The notes under the pieces: model-generated
Database searches by the model: none
Seen by the model: the letters and a program-made list of their open reading frames with translations, nothing else
What the model was told of the DNA's origin: nothing
Translations under genes and position numbers: made by a program
Virus record (IMG/VR): IMGVR_UViG_3300026533_000002
Location: 54,977-118,976 of that record
DNA length: 64,000 nucleotides
From: a virus
Strand: one strand, 5' to 3'
In this document: in pieces, positions 55,307 through 63,010 of the stretch
Numbering within the stretch: the first letter of the stretch is position 1
How the letters are laid out: every line of letters starts with the position of its first letter

Positions 55307-56571
55307 TGGGATTCATAAATAAGATTAATACAGATGATACTAAGGATAGTCAACTAGACTCTGGTGAGTTGGCATTAGATGTATTTGAAGATGCTAATGA
55401 AGTATATGTTGGGTACGAGAATGCTGACGGTGATAAGTTTAACCTAATGGTTAATGCTGATAAGGCTAGAAGACTTAAAACACCTAGAAAGATATACCTC
55501 CAAGGTGAGGTAGTAGGTAATGTAGAGACAACATTTGAAGCTGATGCTGTGATGGATGTAGAACTATCTGGTACAGTACATAAGAAGTTAACAGTAGATA
55601 GTGCTGATAATGCTGATAACATTATCATGCTACATGATAATGAAATAGAGTATTGGTCGAATAGAAATGCTAATGACAGCTCTACTGGTTACTTGAGAAC
55701 TAATTACGGAGATGATAATGTAACTTTTGACATGAGTTTCTTTAATAAAGATAATGAGTTAGCGGCTCAAGGTTTAAGGCTGCATAAAGGAGGATCGCTA
55801 ACATACAGAGACAAGGTAATTATGAATGGGTTTGGTGTTGTAGGCAACTCTGAAGCAATTTCTATCTTCATTGACTACGAGAATGGTTCTGATGTTGATG
55901 GTGATGGTACAGAGGAGAATCCTTTTAAGACTATGGTAAAAGGGGCTAGTACAGTAGAGAACATAGATATTATAGCTATACTACTACTTAGCAATAATGC
56001 AACTCATGTTAACAATGAGCGAATAATAGTACGTACAACTAACCTTATTATTAAGACCTGGTATACAGATGGGAGCAGTAATGCTCAAGTACAGTTTAAC
56101 TCATATGCAGATGACGATTACTCTTATTTCTACAATGTAAGGACTAATGCACTTGGATCTGTAAGATTTAAATACTTGGACTTTGTGGGGTTAAGTAAAA
56201 CTGATGGTAAAGACTTTAAGTTAAATAGTTGTGGTGCAGGTTTGATCTGCCAAGATTCAGGCTCTATAGCAGCTACAGTAGAGTTCTGTACTATTGACCT
56301 TAAAGGTCTTGATAACTCAACTATAGTCATGGCTTTTCAATACGGTACTGCTATTAAACAGATTAGTATAGCTTATTGTGATATAGAGATAGGCGATACG
56401 GAGTCTATCTACTTAATAACTAACAGACACTCACACGCGTCTATAGCTTATGCTGAGAATGGGTGTAACCTAGATGACGGTGCGAAAGCTCGCCGCATTA
56501 GTGGAGTGCTTCGCAATGCTGATGGTACACCTATTAATATAATATCTAATATAAACTTCAGCGATGAGTAA
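55306..56571 (+). CDS. Beta-helix tail spike or fibre protein (421 residues)
   Basis: The likely start is ATG 55306 (MGFINKI), which overlaps the stop of the previous gene and has GGAG upstream; a GTG at 55297 is also open. The C-terminal half has IFIDYENGSDVDGDGTEENP followed by FKTMVKGA, the entry signature of right-handed parallel beta-helix (pectate-lyase-like) proteins. Repeated short strands fit a beta helix. It may bind or cleave a surface polysaccharide, but no catalytic site is clear. Confidence 0.75.
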   Translation: MGFINKINTDDTKDSQLDSGELALDVFEDANEVYVGYENADGDKFNLMVNADKARRLKTPRKIYLQGEVVGNVETTFEADAVMDVELSGTVHKKLTVDSADNADNIIMLHDNEIEYWSNRNANDSSTGYLRTNYGDDNVTFDMSFFNKDNELAAQGLRLHKGGSLTYRDKVIMNGFGVVGNSEAISIFIDYENGSDVDGDGTEENPFKTMVKGASTVENIDIIAILLLSNNATHVNNERIIVRTTNLIIKTWYTDGSSNAQVQFNSYADDDYSYFYNVRTNALGSVRFKYLDFVGLSKTDGKDFKLNSCGAGLICQDSGSIAATVEFCTIDLKGLDNSTIVMAFQYGTAIKQISIAYCDIEIGDTESIYLITNRHSHASIAYAENGCNLDDGAKARRISGVLRNADGTPINIISNINFSDE

Positions 56572-56580
56572 AGGGCAATA

Positions 56581-57036
56581 ATGGTTACAATAAAAACATT
56601 AAAGATAGGCGGTTTGGTTCACGACCATTTTACCTATAAGTATGAAGACGAGAATGGTGTAGAAGTTACTACTTTGACAGAAGATTTAGATGAGTTTAAA
56701 GTCTTAGCCTCAGACACTGTAAAGTGGAAGGCTGGGAGTACTGTTAAGAAGAATGCAGGTAGTGCTAGAGACCTGACAGTTGTAAATGCTAAAGCTATCG
56801 TATTACTAGCTAAGTTGCTTAACACAATAGCAGATGTGGATGTATTATCAGATAAAGAGAAAGTAGCTTTCAATAGTATGCTTACATTAGCAGACAATGG
56901 TTATGCTGACTCTGACTCTTTAGTTAGTACTACTGCTAAGGTAAATACTGAAGTAGGTAAAGTAGGTGATAACTTAAAAGCAATTACTGGCTCTGAGAGT
57001 ATAGATGAAGTGATTGCTATCCTTAACAGTTTATGA
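56581..57036 (+). CDS. Hypothetical structural-region protein (151 residues)
   Basis: A 151-residue protein: first half beta-rich (VHDHFTYKYEDENGVEVTTL), second half helical with Ala/Lys-rich segments and a possible trimeric coil at the end. Coupled to the next gene (ATGA overlap). Probably a fibre accessory or tail component. Confidence 0.65.
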   Translation: MVTIKTLKIGGLVHDHFTYKYEDENGVEVTTLTEDLDEFKVLASDTVKWKAGSTVKKNAGSARDLTVVNAKAIVLLAKLLNTIADVDVLSDKEKVAFNSMLTLADNGYADSDSLVSTTAKVNTEVGKVGDNLKAITGSESIDEVIAILNSL

Positions 57037-57509
57037 TGTATCTAGCGTTCTATGGCAATAGTTATGGTGGTGTGTTAAATAAACTAGTAAGGTGGTGGAC
57101 ATCACCATTAAGTTACAAATTTAATAACAAGTGGAGTAAGACTTTCTCTCATGTAGAGATTGTATTCTCTGATGGTATGATGTTTAGCGCTAGTCAGTAC
57201 GAGAACAATGTCAGGTTTAAGAAGCATAGTTTTACTGGTAAAGCCTGGGTAAGATATAATCTATGCATCAACTCAGCCGATGAAGCTAGGATACGGGAGT
57301 CTTGTAATGAGCTAGTTAAGATAGATACAAAGTACGATTATTTAGGTATACTTGGGTTTGTATTGCCTTTTAATACACAGGATAAGAATAAGGAATTCTG
57401 TAGTGAAGTTTGTACAATGGAGTTATTGCCTTATGTTAAAGAGTTAAGTTCTCTTACACCTTATAAGACTTCTCCTAACACTATGGCATTTGCTTTAGGT
57501 ATCTTATAA
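57033..57509 (+). CDS. NlpC/P60-like (YiiX-type) peptidase
   Basis: A 158-residue protein with WSKTFSHVEIVFSDGMMFSA (His58 is the likely catalytic His) and DYLGILGFVLPFNTQDKNKE then FCSEVC (Cys in the permuted order). This is the circularly permuted NlpC/P60 papain-like fold. It may cut peptidoglycan during DNA entry or act as a scaffold-like enzyme. It follows fibre genes and precedes small virion-type genes. Confidence 0.72.
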   Translation: MMYLAFYGNSYGGVLNKLVRWWTSPLSYKFNNKWSKTFSHVEIVFSDGMMFSASQYENNVRFKKHSFTGKAWVRYNLCINSADEARIRESCNELVKIDTKYDYLGILGFVLPFNTQDKNKEFCSEVCTMELLPYVKELSSLTPYKTSPNTMAFALGIL

Positions 57510-57511
57510 GT

Positions 57512-57530
57512 ACTTAACTGGTTGTTAAGT
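57512..57530. other. Hairpin after the peptidase gene
   Basis: ACTTAAC (57512-57518) and GTTAAGT (57524-57530) pair around a 5-base loop, followed by TAATTTAATAAAGG. It lies 3 bases after the stop and just before the Shine-Dalgarno of the next gene. The T-run is weak, so it may be a partial terminator or processing site. Confidence 0.5.
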
Positions 57531-57551
57531 TAATTTAATAAAGGAGGAATA

Positions 57552-57797
57552 ATGGTAGAGATAGACATTGAGGAAGATGTTAGGGACCACTACTTTATGT
57601 ATGTGGCTAAGTACGGTGACTTTGTATTGAAGAATGTATCTATAGTTCAGAATCATAGGGAATACCCTATTAGCGTAATCATTAAAGATAAGCTATGGAT
57701 AATCGACAGATATAGCTCTATGATGTTTAGTGAGAAGACAAGTGTTACTTTCAAACCATCTAGAGGATACAGATCTGTATCGGTAGGTGCTGAATGA
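57552..57797 (+). CDS. Small hypothetical protein (81 residues)
   Basis: An 81-residue beta-rich protein with aromatic strands (DHYFMYVAKYGDFVLKNVSI). AAAGGAGGAATA gives a strong Shine-Dalgarno. It is coupled to the next gene. Probably a minor virion protein. Confidence 0.65.
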   Translation: MVEIDIEEDVRDHYFMYVAKYGDFVLKNVSIVQNHREYPISVIIKDKLWIIDRYSSMMFSEKTSVTFKPSRGYRSVSVGAE

Positions 57798-58042
57798 TAT
57801 TAGCATTGAATAATACTATGAAGATGGTATCTACTGGGGGTGCTCCTGCTGAAGTATGGAAGTCATTTACAGCTGATGGAGATACTACAGATTTTGATTG
57901 TAAAGAAGCATTGAATTATGCTATAGTTATAGTTAATGGTATTACCCTATCAACAGATGATTATTCAAAGGATGACACTTTAATTAAGTTTGAAGAAGCT
58001 CCTGATAAAGATTCTGCAATAAGAGTATTGATTTCGGTATAA
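57794..58042 (+). CDS. Small beta-sandwich virion protein, copy 1 (82 residues)
   Basis: The protein contains AIVIVNGITLSTDDYSKDDT then LIKFEEAPDKDSAIRVLISV. The order NG-xxL-xxxDY-...-xxxAP-xxD-xIxV is a common phage tail beta-sandwich pattern seen in T7-like tail parts. The protein at 58102 is a paralog. It may form a small virion or tail appendage. The gene overlaps the previous one by 4 bases. Confidence 0.72.
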   Translation: MILALNNTMKMVSTGGAPAEVWKSFTADGDTTDFDCKEALNYAIVIVNGITLSTDDYSKDDTLIKFEEAPDKDSAIRVLISV

Positions 58043-58101
58043 TATCTACAATGAGCGGAACCTCACTAAACTAATTTTATAACCCCTATAAGGAGTTTAT
58101 T

Positions 58102-58371
58102 ATGGCATCAAGTGCTTTTAGTAACGCGATGAAAGTCGCACAAATGGAAAGAATGTTACCACCGGTTGAGTTTGACCTAACAGAAGATACTCAGAACTTT
58201 GACTTAGGTGATGTTGATTTAACAACTGCTACTCGTATCGAAGTTGTACTTAATGGTACTGTTTTAGAAGATGGTGACTGGTCTGTTAATACTGATGATA
58301 ATACAACAGTAGATATGATTGAAGCTATTCCAGCAGATAATGAGATTAACTTTAAAATCTTCGTTAAATAG
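58102..58371 (+). CDS. Small beta-sandwich virion protein, copy 2 (89 residues)
   Basis: Contains TRIEVVLNGTVLEDGDWSVN then TVDMIEAIPADNEINFKIFV, the same frame as the gene at 57794. The two genes are tandem paralogs with good Shine-Dalgarno sites (ATAAGGAGTTTATT here). The 59-base gap between them has no gene. Likely a second version of the same tail or capsid piece. Confidence 0.72.
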   Translation: MASSAFSNAMKVAQMERMLPPVEFDLTEDTQNFDLGDVDLTTATRIEVVLNGTVLEDGDWSVNTDDNTTVDMIEAIPADNEINFKIFVK

Positions 58372-58393
58372 TTAACCCTTTTGGAGGTGTAAG

Positions 58394-58609
58394 ATGGGTA
58401 GTTCATCTTTCGATAATGCCTTAGGTGTAGGTAACTTTGGTGATAGACAAGAGGAAGATAATGAGTATGTTGAGACACATACTCTTATCAAGGAGTTGGA
58501 GATAGCTTATAAACTTGCTATTGATGAAACTGCTGCTAATCTAGGTATTATGCAGTTTAGAACAACAGCTGATGCAACACAGATATTAATACTAGGTGTT
58601 AACCTATGA
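58394..58609 (+). CDS. Small hypothetical protein (71 residues)
   Basis: A 71-residue helical protein starting GSSSFDNALGVGNFGDRQEE, close to the start SSAFSNAMKVAQM of the preceding gene, so the N-terminal segment may be a shared virion-targeting or assembly signal. TTGGAGGTGTAAG is a strong Shine-Dalgarno. Coupled to the next gene. Confidence 0.65.
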   Translation: MGSSSFDNALGVGNFGDRQEEDNEYVETHTLIKELEIAYKLAIDETAANLGIMQFRTTADATQILILGVNL

Positions 58610-58992
58610 GACCTATAACAATATTAAGAAGTACATCTCAAGATGAGATAAAAGCCCTCTATTCAAATACATATAGCAAATCTAAGTACAAAAATGTTGG
58701 TGTTTTAGTTTTAGGTGTTAATGATGGTACAGAGTTTGAGGTAGGTACACAAGATGAAGTAAAAGCACACTACGGTTTATACTCTTTAATCAGAGCGGCG
58801 AACAGCAACGGTGTAATGATTTCAGGTTTGAATGATGAGATTAGAGTTACTACTACTGCTATCTTAAAAGATGGTAGTGTTAAAGAAGAAGTAGTTGTAA
58901 TACCAAGAACTGAAATTGTAAATCTACCTGAGACTATAACAAGTCTTAGTAATGAAGTAGATACTTATAGTTTTAGTTTTAAATTTATGTAA
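58606..58992 (+). CDS. Hypothetical virion-region protein (128 residues)
   Basis: A beta-rich 128-residue protein with no recognised motif (KYKNVGVLVLGVNDGTEFEV, then NLPETITSLSNEVDTYSFSF). Overlaps the previous gene by 4 bases. It ends just before the HNH endonuclease gene. Probably a virion component. Confidence 0.65.
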   Translation: MRPITILRSTSQDEIKALYSNTYSKSKYKNVGVLVLGVNDGTEFEVGTQDEVKAHYGLYSLIRAANSNGVMISGLNDEIRVTTTAILKDGSVKEEVVVIPRTEIVNLPETITSLSNEVDTYSFSFKFM

Positions 58993-59001
58993 GGGTAGTC
59001 A

Positions 59002-59496
59002 ATGACGGTGAATAAGAGGACAAAAGAGAGTGTAATAACAAAGATGTACACTTCCCAAATGGAGTCATCTGCTAAAAGAGGACATGCCAACCCTACATAT
59101 TCACGGAAGTGGTTCAAATCTTGGTTGTTCTCTAACCCTGAGTTTCATAGGTTGTACGATATATGGGTACTAAATAGGTACGAAAAATCCTTAATACCTT
59201 CGGTAGATAGGTTAGATGACTACCTTGGGTATACAGAGTACAATATAAGACTCACTACTTGGGGAGAGAATAATAAGAAAGGTAACTATGACAGGAGAAA
59301 TGGTATTAATAATAAAGTAAATAATGCTGTTATGCAGTTTACTAAGGAACTGGAGTTTGTTACCGAGCATCATTCAGTTAGGGAAGCTGAGAGGGTTACT
59401 GGCATATCTAATGCTAATATCTGTAAAGTGTGTGTAGGTAAGAGAAAAAGTGCAGGTGGTTACATCTGGAAATATAGAAATACAAAGGATATATAG
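59002..59496 (+). CDS. HNH homing endonuclease with NUMOD1-like tail
   Basis: The 164-residue protein has SLIPSVDRLDDYLGYTEYNI then RLTTWGENNKKGNYDRRNG, the core of a phage HNH group (SVDRxDxxxGYTxxNIRxxTxxxN). A C-terminal HHSVREAERVTGISNANICK with GGYIWKYR is a NUMOD1-like DNA-binding tail. It sits between structural genes as a mobile insertion. The catalytic His is not certain. Confidence 0.78.
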   Translation: MTVNKRTKESVITKMYTSQMESSAKRGHANPTYSRKWFKSWLFSNPEFHRLYDIWVLNRYEKSLIPSVDRLDDYLGYTEYNIRLTTWGENNKKGNYDRRNGINNKVNNAVMQFTKELEFVTEHHSVREAERVTGISNANICKVCVGKRKSAGGYIWKYRNTKDI

Positions 59497-60789
59497 ATGA
59501 CGTCAGTTGACAGATTGGTAGCTAATAGTAATAGTATTATTACTACACTAAGACAATTCAGTGAGACAGCAGAGCAAGATGTTGTATTCACATGGATTAA
59601 TGATGATGATAGTATAGAGGAAGTTTCTTATGCTAACATAACTAAGTTCCAGAAGATATTAAACGATAAGTTTGGTGAGCTAAAAGATGATTTAGAAGGT
59701 GAGTGGTCTGATTATAAAGCAGAGTTAGAGTTAAATGCTCAAAGAGCAGATTATTGTAGACGTATGGAAGCATCTGCAACATTGTCAGGCAGTGTTACAT
59801 ACAGTTCTGATCAGTTTCTTAGATGGGAGAACCGTATTATTCTAATGGGTGTTGGTTCAGATGCTAGTATGTACACTACAAGAGGTTATCTTAATCTTAA
59901 AGTACCTGCTACTGATACAGTTATACCTGCAATAGGTAATGCTGAGGATATAACTGTAACAGATGATGGTATTCAAATGAAAAGCAAATGGGGTACTCTA
60001 TACTACAAGCTAGCAGATAACTATGACAGTGCTGACAGTGCTGATGATGCTTGGGTTTTTGTTGGGTACGATAGTGACACTGGAGTACTACCAACGAACT
60101 GGATTTCGGTAGCAGCATTCAATCTCGATAGACAGGTAGTTGCTATTGCTGGGCATAGTGTATTTAAGGGTAGAACAATACATCCTGCAACTGTATCAGA
60201 CCCTCTGGGCGCTGTTGATGTGCAAAATGTTGGTGGTGTCCTCAAAGATAAGAATGGCGATGAAGTTATAGGTAATGTATTAATGGTATCTAATGACGTA
60301 AATGCTATAGTGTCTACAGATGATGACAGTGCTTATAATATCGTAAATGTTTCATTTGTTGCTACAAAGGATAATCCACATATTATGGTTGTAGCTAACA
60401 CTGGGCATGCACAAGAAAATGATACAGACCAAGATAGTGGTGATATTGACCCATCTGCTGGTATTGGGTGGAGAGTTGGAGGTAGTTCTGATAGTGTAGA
60501 CGACTATAACCAGTTCCATGGCGATAAAAGTACTAGGGAGAACATAAGCTCTATAGGCGAGTTCTATGTGCAAGATACTATACTAGAATATACAGCAAAT
60601 GATGGCACATTCATCTACGAGATTAAGCCTGTTGGTTTTAGCGGTGTTAAGCAGATAGTGTGTAGTAGAGGCGATACAGTAAATGTTGCACTATTCGTAC
60701 AGAGTAACTATGAGCTGTATTGGGGTGCTGGTTCTAATGGTAACTCTAGTGATACTTACAGAAGCAATATAACAGTGATACAAGGGTAA
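59497..60789 (+). CDS. Tail fibre-like structural protein (430 residues)
   Basis: A 430-residue beta-rich protein with a helical N-terminal part (FQKILNDKFGELKDDLEGEW) and a globular C-terminal half (DRQVVAIAGHSVFKGRTIHP, then repeated Gly/Asp-rich strands). Its position before a DUF4376-type gene suggests a fibre or spike. Not otherwise recognised. Confidence 0.68.
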   Translation: MTSVDRLVANSNSIITTLRQFSETAEQDVVFTWINDDDSIEEVSYANITKFQKILNDKFGELKDDLEGEWSDYKAELELNAQRADYCRRMEASATLSGSVTYSSDQFLRWENRIILMGVGSDASMYTTRGYLNLKVPATDTVIPAIGNAEDITVTDDGIQMKSKWGTLYYKLADNYDSADSADDAWVFVGYDSDTGVLPTNWISVAAFNLDRQVVAIAGHSVFKGRTIHPATVSDPLGAVDVQNVGGVLKDKNGDEVIGNVLMVSNDVNAIVSTDDDSAYNIVNVSFVATKDNPHIMVVANTGHAQENDTDQDSGDIDPSAGIGWRVGGSSDSVDDYNQFHGDKSTRENISSIGEFYVQDTILEYTANDGTFIYEIKPVGFSGVKQIVCSRGDTVNVALFVQSNYELYWGAGSNGNSSDTYRSNITVIQG

Positions 60790-60792
60790 TAG

Positions 60793-61224
60793 ATGAAGTT
60801 TGAATTAAAAGCAATGAAGCAGTTGGCTAATGAGCTTGGTGCGAAGTGTAATGTTGTTAGTATAGATGGTGATACTAGGTTTATTTGGTTCTCTGAGGAT
60901 ATACAAGAGCCTACACCTGAACAAATACAGAAAAGGTCACTAAAGATTGAGGAAGAGTATGAGCTTACAAAGGCTGCTGATAAACTTAAAGCCGAACGTA
61001 CAGCGTTACTGGACAACGGTATGACTACTGCTGATGGGGAGTTCTGGTTCAATGAGAAATGGGCTACAGTATTTATGACTAAAGCTCTAAGTGCTGAGTT
61101 TGTAGGCTTACCAGCAATACAGTGGAAAGATGCTAAAGGTGTAGTAGTGCAAGTACCTTTAGATAAGGCTAAAGTTTATATCAAAGAAATGATTGTAGCT
61201 TTAGATAAAGTTTATCTAGGCTAG
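60793..61224 (+). CDS. DUF4376-type tail fibre assembly protein (143 residues)
   Basis: DKLKAERTALLDNGMTTADG then EFWFNEKWATVFMTKA matches the end of DUF4376-like fibre assembly proteins; the N-terminal helices (LKIEEEYELTKAADKLKAER) are typical. It is the second such gene in the window and follows a fibre-like gene directly, like the first. The downstream gene begins 7 bases later. Confidence 0.72.
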   Translation: MKFELKAMKQLANELGAKCNVVSIDGDTRFIWFSEDIQEPTPEQIQKRSLKIEEEYELTKAADKLKAERTALLDNGMTTADGEFWFNEKWATVFMTKALSAEFVGLPAIQWKDAKGVVVQVPLDKAKVYIKEMIVALDKVYLG

Positions 61225-61230
61225 TTGTAG

Positions 61231-61383
61231 ATGCCTGATAAGTTAAAGATAGAAGTAGCCGATATAGCAGAGAGATTAGATTCTCTCTCTAGTCAGGTTA
61301 GCTTCAATAGAAATGTGGATATAGCTATACTAATCATAGGATTACTTAGTCTTGGGTTTACAGTATATAGGTGGACAATGTAA
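61231..61383 (+). CDS. Small membrane protein (50 residues)
   Basis: A 50-codon frame from ATG 61231 with a weak GGCTAGTTGTAG upstream. It has an acidic amphipathic N-terminal half (KLKIEVADIAERLDSLSSQV) and one transmembrane helix (IAILIIGLLSLGFTVYRW). It may be a holin-related or accessory membrane protein of the lysis set. Its stop overlaps the next start by one base (TAATG). Confidence 0.62.
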   Translation: MPDKLKIEVADIAERLDSLSSQVSFNRNVDIAILIIGLLSLGFTVYRWTM

Positions 61384-61466
61384 TGATAGTAGATTTTATA
61401 CTAAAGATTGTCGAGATTGTCGGAGGGACTGTAGTAGTCTTTGGATTAATGCAGGCTATAAAATAA
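61383..61466 (+). CDS. Very small membrane peptide (27 residues)
   Basis: A 27-residue frame from ATG 61383, coupled to the preceding gene by TAATG. It is a single hydrophobic span (KIVEIVGGTVVVFGLMQAI). It lies just before the gene at 61477 in the lysis neighbourhood. Could be a lysis regulator; not proven. Confidence 0.55.
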   Translation: MIVDFILKIVEIVGGTVVVFGLMQAIK

Positions 61467-61476
61467 GGAGTTAACA

Positions 61477-62118
61477 ATGGCAGCAGAAGAACAACCTACG
61501 ACTAGCCTACTAGAAGAGAGGGTTGAGACTGTTAAGCGATATGGTGTGGCTGGTCTAGTTGTTATTCTGGTACCATTCTTTACCCCCTACATAGAGGACT
61601 ATATGTCCAAGCAGCAAGAAGATACTATGAGGGTTATAGCTAGAGAGATAGGGACAGATCTTAAAACTAGTATAGTTAGGCATATAGATAAGTCTAATAA
61701 GGTTGATGTTGATACACTAGTTACAATTACTAGGTTATCAGTTGCAAAGCAGTCTATTCATAAGGTTAAGTTTATTAAAGAATTACTTAATAAGTATAAA
61801 GGCTGTGAGGTAGACAATAGTGATAGAATTAAAAGTAAGATAAAGACAGAACTATATAGGCAATCAGCTATTTATGTAACCTTCTTAAATAAGTTTGAAG
61901 ACCCTGTGATAGGTAGGATAGGTGATTACATAGCCGCAGAGTTTCCTATGACTGTATTCTTAGAAGGTGTTAATGTAATAGCTTTAGATACAGAGATTTC
62001 AGTAGATGTCAGGTCAGATGATATAATGGTTTATATGCTTGATATACAAGATACATTCTTTACTGAGATGGAGCATAAAATGAAAAGAGGTATATATGAT
62101 ACTAGATACTATAAGTAA
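61477..62118 (+). CDS. Membrane protein with cytoplasmic or periplasmic domain (213 residues)
   Basis: A hydrophobic helix (about residues 21-42, YGVAGLVVILVPFFTPYI) follows a short polar N-terminus. The rest is a helical and beta region with no motif. AAGGAGTTAACA precedes the ATG. It overlaps the holin-like gene by 23 bases. A role as a lysis accessory protein is possible by position. Confidence 0.68.
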   Translation: MAAEEQPTTSLLEERVETVKRYGVAGLVVILVPFFTPYIEDYMSKQQEDTMRVIAREIGTDLKTSIVRHIDKSNKVDVDTLVTITRLSVAKQSIHKVKFIKELLNKYKGCEVDNSDRIKSKIKTELYRQSAIYVTFLNKFEDPVIGRIGDYIAAEFPMTVFLEGVNVIALDTEISVDVRSDDIMVYMLDIQDTFFTEMEHKMKRGIYDTRYYK

Positions 62119-62548
62119 TTTATTTGGTTCAGTTGTTGGAGGTGTTACAGAACACTTTAAAGGTAAGCAAGAACTTAAACGAATTAAACTAGAAGCAGAT
62201 AAAGAGATGTTAAGTATAGATGCTAAAGCTAGAGTAGCTATACAGCAGGCTAAAATAGATATGCTAAAGTCTAGTCAAGATAATGACTTTAAGTTAGACA
62301 TGATAGCTATGCAGAATATGAATAGATCTTATAAGGATGACTTTATATTAGCTATATTCTTACTTCCATTAGTAGCTGCATTTATACCAGAAGCACAAGG
62401 GTACATAATGGGTGGATTTCAGCTTATGGCTTATATCCCTGATTGGTGGATATACCTTACTATTGGTATGGTTGTATCTATAATGGGCCTTAGGGGATTA
62501 CTAAGAGATTTCCTTAAGGGAAAGAAAGTACCTATTATAAAAAAGTAG
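62096..62548 (+). CDS. Holin-like membrane protein (150 residues)
   Basis: A 150-residue protein with a helical, charged N-terminal half (EHFKGKQELKRIKLEADKEM) and hydrophobic helices in the last half (DDFILAIFLLPLVAAFI; then YIPDWWIYLTIGMVVSIMGL). This layout is common for holin-like proteins next to endolysins. It ends PIIKK then TAG, where the last codons ATA AAA AAG hold a slippery heptamer leading into the endolysin frame. The stop at 62546-62548 defines the normal product. Its start overlaps the previous gene by 23 bases. Confidence 0.78.
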   Translation: MILDTISNLFGSVVGGVTEHFKGKQELKRIKLEADKEMLSIDAKARVAIQQAKIDMLKSSQDNDFKLDMIAMQNMNRSYKDDFILAIFLLPLVAAFIPEAQGYIMGGFQLMAYIPDWWIYLTIGMVVSIMGLRGLLRDFLKGKKVPIIKK

Positions 62549-62626
62549 TATACCCACAGCCTAAGATAGAGCACAAGAAGTACGACTTTAAAGAGTCAGA
62601 GTTCGCTTGTAAATGTGGTTGTGGGT
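62539..62626 (+). promoter_or_regulatory. Predicted -1 ribosomal frameshift signal
   Basis: A AAA AAG at 62539-62545 in the holin frame, followed by the stop TAG (62546-62548). Starting 6 bases after the heptamer, ACCCACAGCC (62552-62561) can pair with GGTTGTGGGT (62617-62626) to form a 10-bp stem with one G-T pair. The loop is 55 bases. Slippery heptamer plus short spacer plus downstream stem is the standard bacterial -1 frameshift architecture (as in dnaX). A -1 slip continues as GTA GTA TAC into the endolysin frame. Not tested experimentally. Confidence 0.6.
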
Positions 62627-62985
62627 TTAATGCTGTAGATACTGAGTTGCTAGATGTATTGCAGGATGCTAGAGACCATTTCGTTAGTAAATATGGAGAA
62701 GGAGCTAAATGTATTATTACTAGCGGTAACAGATGCAAAGCTCATAATGAAGTAGTTCAATTACAAGCTAATCCTCAATATAAGGCATTTACTTCTAAGA
62801 GTAAGCATATGGAAGGTATAGCTGCTGACCACAAGTTTATTAAACCTGATGGTAAGGTTATTGACCCTAAGGAAGTATTGGGCTACTACGAGTCTTTGTA
62901 TCCTAATAAGTATGGGTTAGGTCTTTACAGTAATAGAGTGCATTTAGATGTGAGAAATAGTAAAGCTAGATGGAGTACGGTATAA
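62545..62985 (+). CDS. M15 peptidase endolysin domain, reached only by -1 frameshift or unusual start
   Basis: The frame is open from 62518 and gives FKESEFACKCGCG, then ITSGNRCKAHNEV, SKHMEGIAADH and RVHLDVR, the zinc ligands of an M15-type D-Ala-D-Ala carboxypeptidase endolysin. There is no ATG, GTG or TTG in this frame upstream of TTG 62647, and TTG 62647 lies inside the conserved domain. The only clean way in is a -1 shift at A AAA AAG from the holin-like gene, giving a 296-residue fusion (150 + 146). Alternatives are a start at a non-standard codon or an assembly error; a free endolysin from TTG 62647 would lack the N-terminal part. Cell-wall degradation is the family role. Confidence 0.8.
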   Translation, partial: VVYPQPKIEHKKYDFKESEFACKCGCGFNAVDTELLDVLQDARDHFVSKYGEGAKCIITSGNRCKAHNEVVQLQANPQYKAFTSKSKHMEGIAADHKFIKPDGKVIDPKEVLGYYESLYPNKYGLGLYSNRVHLDVRNSKARWSTV

Positions 62986-63010
62986 TGCTCCTTAAAGATC
63001 AGGAGTACTA

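Noticed and set aside
62647-62985. Endolysin as a separate 112-residue gene from TTG 62647
   Set aside because: This start lies inside the peptidase domain and removes FKESEFACKCGCG, which is part of the conserved fold, and there is no Shine-Dalgarno before it.
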